Below the pieces are notes generated by a model. The model worked only from the letters and a program-made list of their open reading frames with translations, was not told the origin of the DNA and ran no database searches. The position numbers and the translations under genes were made by a program. Positions 33,780 to 41,879 of a DNA stretch of 64,000 nucleotides are shown in pieces. The DNA comes from Gaiellasilicea sp963784895. Lineage in GTDB: Bacteria > Actinomycetota > Thermoleophilia > Gaiellales > Gaiellaceae. The stretch covers positions 28,984-92,983 of the forward strand of contig CAWATM010000012.1 in the NCBI GenBank assembly GCA_963784895.1, given 5' to 3'. Within the stretch, counting starts at the first letter, position 1. Each line of letters opens with the position of its first letter.

Positions 33780-33785
33780 AGTGTA
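33780..33785 (-). promoter_or_regulatory. Leaderless-type -10 hexamer for HAD phosphatase gene
   Basis: TACACT on the minus strand, 6 bases before the ATG at 33773. Confidence 0.5.
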
Positions 33786-33894
33786 CGGGTGTCGTGTCCT
33801 CACAAAATCCTCACGCATTGCTTACCGGCTCCTGCGCTGGAGACCTCAGAGTTCGAGCATCGTGATCTGTGGGATCCCGAAAAGGAGACACGGA

Positions 33895-34638
33895 ATGAAG
33901 CGACTCGTACTGATCACAGCCGCGCTCGGCGCCCTCGTGGCCACCAGCGCCGCGATCGCCACTCTCAGGGCATCCGACGTCACTGCCGCCAGCGCCACGC
34001 TCTCAGCGACGACGCCGTCCAACGTCCAGACGCGGACGTACACGTGCGACGGCCAGACTTTCGAGGTCACGACCGGCCGCTGGTCGGGGACGGCGACGAG
34101 CGCGACCGCCGACCTCAGCGGCGCCGCCGTGCTCCACCTCAAGAGCGTCTACAACGCGACGAAGAAGCTCGGCTGGATCGACGGTCGGCTCAGCATCGCC
34201 GCCTCCGACGGGCGCACGCATGCGCACGTGTCCGGGGTGAACACGGACGGGAAGCTCGACGCCTGGCTGCGCGGTCACGCCGGCCGCAACGACGGCGCGC
34301 TCTTCGGCAGCCTCTCGGGCTCGTTCTCCAAGACCGGCGGCCTCACCAACGGCGCGATCGGAAGCGGCACCGGCGCGAACGCCGCTCTGATCGTCAAGGG
34401 GCTCCGCTGCAAGCAGGAGCGGACGCCGCGTCCGAGCGTGCACCTCGTCGTCCGCGGCCAGATCGACGCCCTCAGCGCGACGTCGATCTCCGTCAAGCCG
34501 AAGGACGGCTCGGCCTCGCAGGCCTGTGCGGTCAAGGACGACGACGACGTCGACCGCGTCAAGATCGGCGATCAGGTCGAGATGACCTGCAGCCAGATCT
34601 CCGGCGCGTGGGTGCTGACGCAGGTGCGCAAGCGGTAG
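33895..34638 (+). CDS. Secreted protein of unknown function, DUF5666-like C-terminus
   Basis: 247 residues with a cleavable-looking signal peptide (residues 1-22, MKRLVLITAALGALVATSAA). Middle region is rich in Ser, Thr, Ala and Gly and predicted beta; residues about 180-247 (LVVRGQIDALSATSISVKP, VKIGDQVEMTCSQISGAWVLTQV) look like a small OB-type barrel similar to DUF5666. Four Cys occur (YTCDG, LRCKQ, QACAV, MTCSQ), possibly two disulfides. Strong ribosome site AAAAGGAGACACGGA precedes the ATG, so unlike many neighbours it has a 5' leader. Monocistronic. Confidence 0.7.
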   Translation: MKRLVLITAALGALVATSAAIATLRASDVTAASATLSATTPSNVQTRTYTCDGQTFEVTTGRWSGTATSATADLSGAAVLHLKSVYNATKKLGWIDGRLSIAASDGRTHAHVSGVNTDGKLDAWLRGHAGRNDGALFGSLSGSFSKTGGLTNGAIGSGTGANAALIVKGLRCKQERTPRPSVHLVVRGQIDALSATSISVKPKDGSASQACAVKDDDDVDRVKIGDQVEMTCSQISGAWVLTQVRKR

Positions 34639-34660
34639 AGAGTCTCTGGGGAGAAACGGC

Positions 34661-34688
34661 AGAGGGCGCCTCGGGGCGCCCTCTTTCG
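34661..34688. terminator. Intrinsic terminator
   Basis: Perfect 10-bp stem AGAGGGCGCC/GGCGCCCTCT with a TCGG loop followed by TTCGTT, between convergent genes for the secreted protein and Mrp. Confidence 0.85.
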
Positions 34689-34690
34689 TT

Positions 34691-35755
34691 CTAGGACAAG
34701 AGGGTGAGCGGCTTGCGGATCGCCGCCTGCCGCGTCGCCGCCAACGTCTCGGCGAGGGCGACGATCGCGCGGGACGACTCGGCGTCGGGGTCGGCCTCGA
34801 CGACGGGAACGCCGGCGTCGCCGGCCTCCCGCAGCGCCCGGTCGAGCGGAATCGTGCCGAGCAGCGGCACGTCGAGCTCGTCGGCGAGCCTCGCGCCACC
34901 GCCTTCGCCGAAGGCGTCGCCGCTCATGTTCTCGACGACGCCGAGGAGCTTCTGACCGGTCTTCTGCGCCATCATCGCCGCGCGCGCCGCCACGTCCTGC
35001 GCGAGCGGCTGCGGCGTCGTCACCACGAGCACTTCGGCACGCGGGAGCAGCTGGCCGAGCGAGATCGCCATGTCGCCGGTCCCGGGCGGCATGTCGATCA
35101 CGACCGTGTCCAGGTCGCCCCAGTGCACGTCGGAGAGGAACTGCTCGAGCGCGCGGTGCAGCATCGGCCCGCGCCACATCACCGGTGCGTTCTCGTCCAG
35201 GAAGTTGCCGATCGAGATCAACTTCAGGCTGCCGCGCACCGGCGGGACGATCATCTTGTCGACCACGATCGGGCGCTGGTGGACGCCGAGCATGTGCGGG
35301 ATCGAGTGGCCGTAGATGTCCGCGTCGATGACGCCGACCTGCTGGCCGAGGCCGTCGAGCGCCGCTGCGAGGTTGACGGTCAGCGACGACTTGCCGACGC
35401 CGCCCTTGCCGCTCGCGACCGCGATCACGCGTGTGGCCGGGTCGAGCGAGATCGCCTTCTCCGGCCGGCCGCCGCGAAGCTTGGCCGTCAGCGCCGCCTT
35501 CTCGTCCGCGCTCATCACGTCGAAGCGCAGCTCGACGCGCTGCACGCCGGCCACCCCGCCGACGTGCTCGCCGACCTGTTCCTGGAACGAGTTCCGGAGT
35601 GGGCAGCCTGCGACGGTGAGCGCGATCGTGACGGCGACGTCGCCGCCCTCGATCTCGACCGAGCGGACCATGTCGAGCTCCGTCACGGGCTGGCGCAGCT
35701 CCGGATCGATCACGCGCTCGAGTGCGCGCAGCACCTCGTCGCGGTCCACGGTCAT
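34691..35755 (-). CDS. mrp: Mrp/NBP35-type Fe-S carrier ATPase
   Basis: 354 residues: N-terminal DUF59-like domain (residues 1-80, LERVIDPELRQPVTELDMV) and a deviant Walker A P-loop ATPase, VASGKGGVGKSSLTVNLA, with DADIYGHSIPHMLG and VIDMPPGTGD. Family members carry Fe-S clusters to apoproteins. The usual CxxC near the C-terminus, after ENMS, is missing here (VVENMSGDAFGEGGG has no Cys); the only cysteine I see is in VAGCPLRNS of the DUF59-like domain. ATG at 35755 is supported by TACCCT 6 bases upstream. Confidence 0.9.
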   Translation of the reverse strand: MTVDRDEVLRALERVIDPELRQPVTELDMVRSVEIEGGDVAVTIALTVAGCPLRNSFQEQVGEHVGGVAGVQRVELRFDVMSADEKAALTAKLRGGRPEKAISLDPATRVIAVASGKGGVGKSSLTVNLAAALDGLGQQVGVIDADIYGHSIPHMLGVHQRPIVVDKMIVPPVRGSLKLISIGNFLDENAPVMWRGPMLHRALEQFLSDVHWGDLDTVVIDMPPGTGDMAISLGQLLPRAEVLVVTTPQPLAQDVAARAAMMAQKTGQKLLGVVENMSGDAFGEGGGARLADELDVPLLGTIPLDRALREAGDAGVPVVEADPDAESSRAIVALAETLAATRQAAIRKPLTLLS

Positions 35756-35761
35756 GTCAGG

Positions 35762-35767
35762 AGGGTA
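35762..35767 (-). promoter_or_regulatory. Leaderless-type -10 hexamer for mrp
   Basis: TACCCT on the minus strand, 6 bases before the ATG at 35755. Confidence 0.5.
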
Positions 35768-35778
35768 GCCGTCACCTC

Positions 35779-36243
35779 CTAGCCGACGAGCTTGAAGACG
35801 ACCTGGTTGCGGGTGGGCTTTCGACCCGTCTGGGTGACGTTCAGCGTGCCCCTCGCATTGTCGTAGAGGCCGGTGCCGCCCGTCACGGCGAGATCGTAGA
35901 ACTGCCGGTAGAGGAGCGAGCCGCCGACGGCCAGGTCACCCTTCGGGAGGATGTACGTGCCGCGGCAGACGCGCGACCGGCCGCTGTCGACGAACGTGCA
36001 GACGAGCTCGCTCCTGCCGATCGTCTTCCCCGTCCCGCGCTCCAGCAAGCGGCTGCGGATGATCTCCTCGTCACCGGGCGAAACTCCTTTAGGGCCGACG
36101 TCGATTCGCGTCACGGCCAGCACACGGTCGTTGATCGGGATCGTCGCCTTGCCCGTGCCCGCTTCCGACCAGCCCTGCAAAGGGCCGACGGCGAGGACGC
36201 CGACGAAGACGCCGACCAGCATCCAGCCGAATCTCCTGTTCAT
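35779..36243 (-). CDS. Secreted allene-oxide-cyclase/dirigent-like barrel protein
   Basis: 154 residues: signal peptide (residues 1-28, WMLVGVFVGVLAVGPLQGW) then a small beta-barrel-like sequence with GRSRVCRGTYILPKGDLAVGG, TGGTGLYDNARGTLNV and VVFKLVG. The GGTG-Y-x-x-A-x-G pattern is typical of the allene oxide cyclase barrel-like/dirigent superfamily; no enzyme activity is implied. Two Cys (LVCTF, RVCRG) may form a disulfide. The ATG overlaps the histidine kinase stop by 4 bases, so it is the third gene of the two-component operon. Confidence 0.7.
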   Translation of the reverse strand: MNRRFGWMLVGVFVGVLAVGPLQGWSEAGTGKATIPINDRVLAVTRIDVGPKGVSPGDEEIIRSRLLERGTGKTIGRSELVCTFVDSGRSRVCRGTYILPKGDLAVGGSLLYRQFYDLAVTGGTGLYDNARGTLNVTQTGRKPTRNQVVFKLVG

Positions 36244-37757
36244 TCCCCCTCCTTCGTGGTTGTCGTACGGGCTTCGCCGTTCGGTCCCGGCAGCTCGAGC
36301 CAGAAGGTCGTACCTTCGCCGGGGTCGCTGTCGAAGCCGATCGTGCCGCCGTGCGCCTCGACGATCTCGCGCGAAACCGCCAGTCCAAGGCCGGTGCCTG
36401 TGATGCCCGTGGCGCTTGCGTCGCCACGGAAGAACTTGGTGAAGATGCGGCTCTGCTGATCCTCCGGGATCCCGAGCCCCTCGTCGTGGACTGCGACCCG
36501 CACGCGGTCGCCGCTGCGGGCGGCGACCAGCTGTACCGTACCGCCGTCGGGCGAGTACTTGATCGCGTTCGAGAGCAGGTTGCCGACGACTTGCGCCAAT
36601 CGACCGGGATCGCCGCGCACGGTCAGCGGCCTCTCCGCGAGCTCGACCGCGAGCCGGTGCTTCGGGCTCTGCGCCGCATACAGCTGCGCCTGCTCGTTGA
36701 GCAGGCTCGCCAGGTCGACCTTTTCCTTCGCCAGGTCGACCCCCTCGTGCTCGATCCGCTGCACATCGAGGAAGTCCTCGAGCAGGGCCGCCAGCCTGCG
36801 CGCCTGTGCGTCGACGATGCCGAGGTAGTGCCGCCGTGTCGGCGGGTCGAACTCACGCTTGAGCAGGAGGGCCGTGAACCCGAGCACGCTCGCGAGCGGC
36901 GTCCGCAGTTCGTGCGAGACGATGCTGACGAGCTCGGTCTTGCCGCGCTCGCTCTCGCGCAGCACCTCGTTCTGCTGCTCGAGTTCCGCGTTGTTCACCT
37001 CGAGCCGCTCCGCCATCTCGTTGAACGCCTGCGTCAGCTCGCCGACCTCGCCCGGGCCCTCCTGGGGTAGACGGAGCGAGAGCTCGCCGCCGGCGATCCG
37101 GCCGGCGCCGTCGGCGACCGCCCGCACCGGACGGCCGATCGAGCGTGCGAGCACGATTCCGAAGAGGGCGATCAGCGCCATCGAGGCGCCGACGGCGACG
37201 GCGCCGACGAGGATGGCGAGGTCGGTGCGCTGGTCGGCGTCCTCCGCCGCCTGGGCGGCGAGCTTGTTCTCGGCGCTGCGAAAGGCGACGAAGAGCTGTC
37301 CGATCTCGTCCGTGTAGCCGTTGTTGTTCTGCGCGACGGTCAGGTCGTCCTGGGTGATGCCCGGCTCATCGCGCAGGATCGGGATCAGGGCGTCGACGAA
37401 GAAGTAGACGTACTCCCGCACTTGGTTCTCGATCTGGCGTGCACGGCCGCTCTGGAGCCGGTCCTCCTTGACGAGCTCCTCCAGGTTGCGCAGCTGCGCC
37501 GGCAGCTTCCGACCGGCGTCCCGGTAGCCGTCGAGCGACCCTTCTTGCGCGGTGACGGTGAAGCTGAGGAAGCTCGACTCGATGTCCGAGACGAGCCGCT
37601 CCAGCTGCAGCGACGCCGCCGTGACCTCCTTCGACCGTGCCTCGCGGTCGGCCGCCTCCCGCTGTGCGGAGACGGCAAGGATCAGCGCTGTGAACGCCGC
37701 ACCGACGAGCAGGGCGAGCGCCGCGCTTGCGAGCGTCATCCGGCGGGCGAGCGTCAC
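36240..37757 (-). CDS. Membrane sensor histidine kinase
   Basis: 505 residues. TM1 at about 7-30, a helical extracellular sensor (residues 31-180) without a named domain but resembling four-helix CHASE3-type sensors, TM2 at about 182-205, HAMP (RSIGRPVRAVADGAGRIAGG onward), a coiled coil, then HisKA with the phospho-acceptor His in IVSHELRTPLASVLGF and HATPase_c with N-box NLLSNAIKYSPDGG, DEGLGIPEDQQSRIFTKFF and GTGLGLAVSREIVEAHGG. GTG start at 37757 overlaps the response regulator stop. Ligand unknown. Confidence 0.92.
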   Translation of the reverse strand: MTLARRMTLASAALALLVGAAFTALILAVSAQREAADREARSKEVTAASLQLERLVSDIESSFLSFTVTAQEGSLDGYRDAGRKLPAQLRNLEELVKEDRLQSGRARQIENQVREYVYFFVDALIPILRDEPGITQDDLTVAQNNNGYTDEIGQLFVAFRSAENKLAAQAAEDADQRTDLAILVGAVAVGASMALIALFGIVLARSIGRPVRAVADGAGRIAGGELSLRLPQEGPGEVGELTQAFNEMAERLEVNNAELEQQNEVLRESERGKTELVSIVSHELRTPLASVLGFTALLLKREFDPPTRRHYLGIVDAQARRLAALLEDFLDVQRIEHEGVDLAKEKVDLASLLNEQAQLYAAQSPKHRLAVELAERPLTVRGDPGRLAQVVGNLLSNAIKYSPDGGTVQLVAARSGDRVRVAVHDEGLGIPEDQQSRIFTKFFRGDASATGITGTGLGLAVSREIVEAHGGTIGFDSDPGEGTTFWLELPGPNGEARTTTTKEGE

Positions 37758-38191
37758 GCGAGCAGCTCCGCGACGGCCGTGCTGAGATCGTCGGGGTCGA
37801 ACGGTTTCGCGACGAAGCGGTCGGCGCCTGCAACCTGCGCGTCGATCTCGGCGTGGCTCCACGCGGTGATCACGATGACGCGGGTCTCCTTCAGCTCCTC
37901 GTCGGTCCGGAGCTTCTCGAGCACCTCGATCCCGGAGAGGCCCGGCAGCATCACGTCGAGGACGATCAGCTCCGGCCGCTCCTCCCGGGCCAGTGCGAGC
38001 GCCTCGAGTCCGTCGGCGGCCTCGAGGAAGCGGAAGCGGGGGCCGAGCACGGCCCGGACGAGCTCACGCAGGCTCGGGTCGTCGTCGCAGACGAGAATCG
38101 TCGCGGCACGGTTGTCGGGTGCGGGTTGGTGTGCGCGGTCGTCCACCGTGAGTGGAGGGGCGGTGGCTCGGGTTGTTCGCAGTGTAGTCAC
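37754..38191 (-). CDS. Single-domain response regulator
   Basis: About 130-145 residues, receiver domain only, no DNA-binding output. Acidic pocket ILVCDDDPSLREL, phospho-acceptor Asp in LIVLDVMLPGLSG, VIVITAWS and the Lys in RFVAKPFDPDDL. It likely relays or counters signals from the adjacent kinase. The GTG at 38191 is the longest start. A TACACT hexamer at 38181-38186 would put the transcript start inside the gene; then translation would begin at the GTG at 38146 (130 residues), which still contains the whole domain. Confidence 0.88.
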   Translation of the reverse strand: MTTLRTTRATAPPLTVDDRAHQPAPDNRAATILVCDDDPSLRELVRAVLGPRFRFLEAADGLEALALAREERPELIVLDVMLPGLSGIEVLEKLRTDEELKETRVIVITAWSHAEIDAQVAGADRFVAKPFDPDDLSTAVAELLA

Positions 38192-38234
38192 GCCCTGTCT
38201 TCAGTTCGGACTCAGGGCCGGAGCCCCTGCGCGG

Positions 38235-39035
38235 TTACGCGGTCAGCGCGGTCTCCAGGGTACGGCAGAGCTCCTTCGTTCCGGCCGCGACGACGCGCGA
38301 GCGTCCGAGCAGGTCGAGCGGCGCAGAGGCGAAGGGCGGATCCTCGAAGAGGTCGATCTCGAGGCCGCATTCGCGGACGAGCAGCTGGCCGGCGGCGATA
38401 TCGACCGACCGGGCCGGTTTGAGCGAGCAGACCGCGTCGACGCGTCCCGCGGCGAGGTGGCAGAGGGAGAGCGCAAGCGAGCCCATGATCCGGAGCCGGT
38501 ACGCGCTGCCGACCATCTCCGCGGCCCGCTCCGCGACTTCGGCAGTCGTTGTCGCCTCGAAGGAGAGGATCTCGATCGTGTCCTTCGGTCCGATTGCGCC
38601 GAGCCGGACGCCGTTGAGGAAGGCTCCGCCGCCCCGCTCGGCAGTCCACTCCTCGCCGGAGCCGAAGTCGTAGACGTAGCCGAAGACGACGTCTCCCATC
38701 GTCCCGCCATCGGCGACCGCGAGTGAGAGGGAGAAGAAGGGGATGTCTCGCTTGGCGTTCAGCGAGCCGTCGATCGGGTCGCAGACGACCCGCCACGGCT
38801 TGCCCGAGCCGAAGACGCGCTCGCCAAGCTCCTCCGAGACGAGCGTGAACTCCTCGTCGAGCTGCTCGAGCCGGTGCACCACCGCCGTCTCTGCCGCCGC
38901 GTCGATCGCGGTCGTGTCGTCGCCGCCCTCGCCGGTCTGGAGCACCGGCTCGCGCTCGATTCGGGTCGGCAGCTCCACGAGCACCGCCTTGATGTCGCCG
39001 ACCGCATACCGGCAGACGTCGAGCCACGGCGTCAT
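38235..39035 (-). CDS. Inositol monophosphatase family protein
   Basis: 266 residues of the Li-sensitive sugar-phosphatase family. Metal-site blocks: TLVSEELGERVFG with the conserved Glu, CDPIDGSLNAKRDIPFF (variant of DPxDGTxN) near residue 86, and the second site RSVDIAAGQLLVRECG. Substrates in the family are inositol phosphate, fructose bisphosphate or PAP; which applies here is not visible. It lies 10 bases after the SerK-like gene, so they are cotranscribed. Confidence 0.9.
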   Translation of the reverse strand: MTPWLDVCRYAVGDIKAVLVELPTRIEREPVLQTGEGGDDTTAIDAAAETAVVHRLEQLDEEFTLVSEELGERVFGSGKPWRVVCDPIDGSLNAKRDIPFFSLSLAVADGGTMGDVVFGYVYDFGSGEEWTAERGGGAFLNGVRLGAIGPKDTIEILSFEATTTAEVAERAAEMVGSAYRLRIMGSLALSLCHLAAGRVDAVCSLKPARSVDIAAGQLLVRECGLEIDLFEDPPFASAPLDLLGRSRVVAAGTKELCRTLETALTA

Positions 39036-39045
39036 CGACTCGGCT

Positions 39046-40071
39046 TCAAACTGGCTGGAAGAGCAGTCCGGAGATCAGCTTCGGGAAGAAGTAGGTCGTC
39101 TTCGGCGGCAGCACCTCGCCGCGGCGTGCGTGTGCGAACACGTCCTCGATCCGGGTCGGCCGCAGCAGGTAGGCGACGGCGGCCTCGCCGTCGCGGACGC
39201 GCCGCTCCGCCTCGTCGGCGTCGGCGGTGTAGGAGATGCCGTCGTGGCCGAGCGTATCGACGAGCTGGACGTCGAGCATCCCGGCGGGCACGGAGACCTG
39301 CCGCCGCCCGTCGCGGGTCACCTCGGTCACCGCCGGCTCGGCGCCGTTGTCCCCGGCGAGCCGTTTGGGCTCCGAGAACAGTCGGTGCGTGGGGAAGATC
39401 TCGAGCCCGGGATCCTCGGTCGAGACGAGCACGACGAGCATCTGGGCGCTTGCAGGCGTCCCCTCCTCCTCGGCGAACGCGAGCGCGGTCTCGTACCGGT
39501 GATGGCCGTCGGCGATCAGCAGCTGTTTGTCGTCGAACACGCGGACGAGCACCGGGTCGTCGATTCGCCAGAGCTTCGCGCCTTCGACCTCCAGCTCGGG
39601 CTCGCGGTCGGGGCGCTGCACGGGCGCGGGCCCGTCGTAGAGGAGGAAGATCGGCTCCAGCTGCACGCGCGTGGCGCGGAGGACGCGCAGACGGCCCTCC
39701 TTCGGACCCGCGTGCGTGCGCTCGTGCGGCAGCACCGTCTTCGTCTCGTACGGCTCGACCTTCAGCGAGGCGACGATGCCGAAGCGTCTGCGGGCGACCC
39801 CGTCGGGGCCGACGTAGTCCTGCTCGAGCGCCCAGACGGCCGGCGGCTCCTCGACGAGCACTCCCTGCGCGCGCCAGTGGTCGAGCGCGCGCGCCGCCTC
39901 CTCCGCCGAGTCGGGCAGCGTCAGGTGGACGACGTTGTGGGGACTGCGGGCGCGGAGCTCCTCCCGCTGCTCGTCGTCGATGACGTCGTACGGCGGCGCC
40001 ACGAGCGTCTCGAGCGGGCCTGCGACTGCCTCGTCGTAGCGCAGCGCACGAAAGGGCTTGACCACGGCCAT
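39046..40071 (-). CDS. DUF1015 family protein, SerK-like
   Basis: 341 residues. DUF1015 contains archaeal free-serine kinases (SerK) and many uncharacterised bacterial proteins. Conserved blocks: VKPFRALRYDEA at the N-terminus, LVAPPYDVIDDEQREEL, VLPHERTHAGPKEGRL, LYDGPAP and the hallmark IADGHHRYETALAF. The C-terminus LPPKTTYFFPKLISGLLF is also typical. Kinase activity is inferred from the family. Start at 40071 supported by TACGTT 7 bases upstream. Confidence 0.88.
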   Translation of the reverse strand: MAVVKPFRALRYDEAVAGPLETLVAPPYDVIDDEQREELRARSPHNVVHLTLPDSAEEAARALDHWRAQGVLVEEPPAVWALEQDYVGPDGVARRRFGIVASLKVEPYETKTVLPHERTHAGPKEGRLRVLRATRVQLEPIFLLYDGPAPVQRPDREPELEVEGAKLWRIDDPVLVRVFDDKQLLIADGHHRYETALAFAEEEGTPASAQMLVVLVSTEDPGLEIFPTHRLFSEPKRLAGDNGAEPAVTEVTRDGRRQVSVPAGMLDVQLVDTLGHDGISYTADADEAERRVRDGEAAVAYLLRPTRIEDVFAHARRGEVLPPKTTYFFPKLISGLLFQPV

Positions 40072-40078
40072 GGCGGGC

Positions 40079-40084
40079 AACGTA
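40079..40084 (-). promoter_or_regulatory. Leaderless-type -10 hexamer for DUF1015 gene
   Basis: TACGTT on the minus strand, 7 bases before the ATG at 40071. Confidence 0.45.
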
Positions 40085-40101
40085 CCAACAGGCCCGCAGC
40101 C

Positions 40102-40107
40102 TAGACT
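40102..40107 (+). promoter_or_regulatory. Leaderless-type -10 hexamer for YhaM-like gene
   Basis: TAGACT, 6 bases before the ATG at 40114; divergent from the DUF1015 promoter in a 42-base gap. Confidence 0.5.
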
Positions 40108-40113
40108 CAGCCC

Positions 40114-40941
40114 ATGAGCACGATCGCCGAGCTGGCCGCCGACCGCACCGTTGAGGGCGTCTACGCGGTCGCGCGCAAGCAGCGCCGCACGACCCGGAAG
40201 GGAGCGCCGTACCTCGCGCTCGAGCTGGTCGATCCGACTGGCCGGATCGAGGGCCGGATCTGGAACGACGTCGAGCTCCTCGATGGCCGCTTCGCCGAGG
40301 GAGACGCCGTGCGTGTGCTGGGCCGGGTCGAGCGCTTCGACGACCGGCTGCAGCTGGAGATCCGCTCGGTCGAGGCGGCGGACGCCGACCCGGCAGGGCT
40401 GGCGCCGCGGCTGCGCCGGGATGCGGACGAGCTCGACGGGTTCCTCGAGTTCCTCGCAGGAGAGATCTCCCACCCGGGGTTGGCCGCGGTCGTCGGCGGC
40501 TTCCTCTCCGACCCCGCGCTGCGGCGGGCGCTGCGCGAGCTGCCGGCGGCGGAAACGCACCATGCCTACGCGGGCGGCCTGCTCCAGCACACCGTCGGCG
40601 TCGCGACGCTCGTCCGCGAGACGGCGCAGCTGCACCAGCGGCTCCGCGCGGACCTCGTGCTCGCCGGGGCGCTCCTACACGACCTCGGGCGGGTGCGCGA
40701 GCTCGGTCGCGGCCCGGCGTTCCGACCGAACGACGAAGGTCGGCTGCTCGGTCACGTCCATCTCGGCCTGCGGATGATCGAGGACCGGGCCGGCGGGCTC
40801 GAGGGGGCCGTGCTGGCGGAGCTCCTGCACGCGGTGGCGTCGCACCACGACCGGAACGCCGCGCGGACCGCCGAGGCCGCGGTGCTCTACCACGCCAACC
40901 AGCTGGACGCGGTCGCCGCCACCAAGCCCGTCGGAGAGTAG
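40114..40941 (+). CDS. YhaM-like 3'-5' exoribonuclease (OB + HD domains)
   Basis: 275 residues. N-terminal OB-fold (residues 10-90: YLALELVDPTGRIEGRIWNDVE, VLGRVERFDDRLQLEI), then an HD phosphohydrolase domain with the metal ligands in AGGLLQHTVGVATL, ALLHDLGRVRELG, GHVHLGLRMIED and VASHHD. This order matches YhaM/CbfA nucleases of Gram-positive bacteria, which trim RNA or single-stranded DNA. Monocistronic or coexpressed with the following transporter across a 104-base gap. Confidence 0.9.
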   Translation: MSTIAELAADRTVEGVYAVARKQRRTTRKGAPYLALELVDPTGRIEGRIWNDVELLDGRFAEGDAVRVLGRVERFDDRLQLEIRSVEAADADPAGLAPRLRRDADELDGFLEFLAGEISHPGLAAVVGGFLSDPALRRALRELPAAETHHAYAGGLLQHTVGVATLVRETAQLHQRLRADLVLAGALLHDLGRVRELGRGPAFRPNDEGRLLGHVHLGLRMIEDRAGGLEGAVLAELLHAVASHHDRNAARTAEAAVLYHANQLDAVAATKPVGE

Positions 40942-41045
40942 AGGCTCGACGTGGAGTGGTTCTTCGGCCGCGGAACGGCCACTTCAGGGGTCTTCGCGCG
41001 AGGCGCGTCCGCTAGTGCGGCTGCGCATCCTGCGCTCGAAAGCCA

Positions 41046-41879
41046 GTGACGGCGATCGCACTCGCGCTCGGCGCGAGCCTCGCGTGGGGGCTCGGCGACT
41101 TTCTCGGCGGCCTCAAGTCCCGCACGCTGCACGTCCTCACCGTGCTCGCCATCTCGCAGGCGGCCGGCTTTGCCGCGGTGCTCGTCTGGCTGGCCGTCTC
41201 GGACGAGCCCGCTCCGGGCGGACGCGCGGTGCTGGCGGCTGTCGCGGCGGGTATCGGCGGCTGCTTCGGACTCGGCGCGCTCTATCGCGGGATGGCGGTC
41301 GGTGCGATGGGCATCGTCGCGCCGGTGTCGGCGGTCTCGGCCGTGATCCCCTTCACCGTCGGCGTCGTCTCCGGCGAGCGTCCGGGCGTGCTCCAGCTGG
41401 TCGGGATCCTGCTGGCTCTCGCAGGTGTTGCGCTCGCGTCACGGGAGCCGGCCGAGCTGGGCGGCGGACGTGCCGCCGGCGTCGGGCTGGCGCTCGTCGC
41501 CGCGCTCGGCTTCGGGCTCTACTTCGTCTTCCTCGACTACGCGGCGGAGGAGAGCGTGCCCTGGGCGGTGGCGACGGCGCGTGGGACGTCGTCGCTGATC
41601 GCCGTCGCCGTCGCGCTCGGCGTTGGCGTGTCGCTGCGCCCCGGCAGCGTCCATCTGCCGGCGCTGGTTGCCGTCGGGCTCTGCGACGTCGGCGCGAACG
41701 TCCTTTTCGGGCTCGCATCGACGAGGGGCCTCCTCAGCGTCGTCTCCGTGCTCGCGGCCCTGTATCCGGTCGTGACGGTCGCGCTGGCGGCCGTCGTCCT
41801 GCACGAGCGGATCGCGCCGAGCCAGCGGATTGGTGTTGCGGGCGCCCTCGCCGGCGCTGCGATGATCACGGCCGGATGA
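41046..41879 (+). CDS. EamA-family (DMT) transporter
   Basis: 277 residues with ten hydrophobic helices in two EamA repeats. The first repeat starts ALGASLAWGLGDFLGG and the second VALVAALGFGLYFVFLDYA-like at residues about 150; the GALYRGMAVGAMGIVAPVSA segment is typical of the family. Substrate unknown (family members export amino acids or metabolites). GTG start; overlaps the esterase by 4 bases. Confidence 0.88.
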   Translation: MTAIALALGASLAWGLGDFLGGLKSRTLHVLTVLAISQAAGFAAVLVWLAVSDEPAPGGRAVLAAVAAGIGGCFGLGALYRGMAVGAMGIVAPVSAVSAVIPFTVGVVSGERPGVLQLVGILLALAGVALASREPAELGGGRAAGVGLALVAALGFGLYFVFLDYAAEESVPWAVATARGTSSLIAVAVALGVGVSLRPGSVHLPALVAVGLCDVGANVLFGLASTRGLLSVVSVLAALYPVVTVALAAVVLHERIAPSQRIGVAGALAGAAMITAG

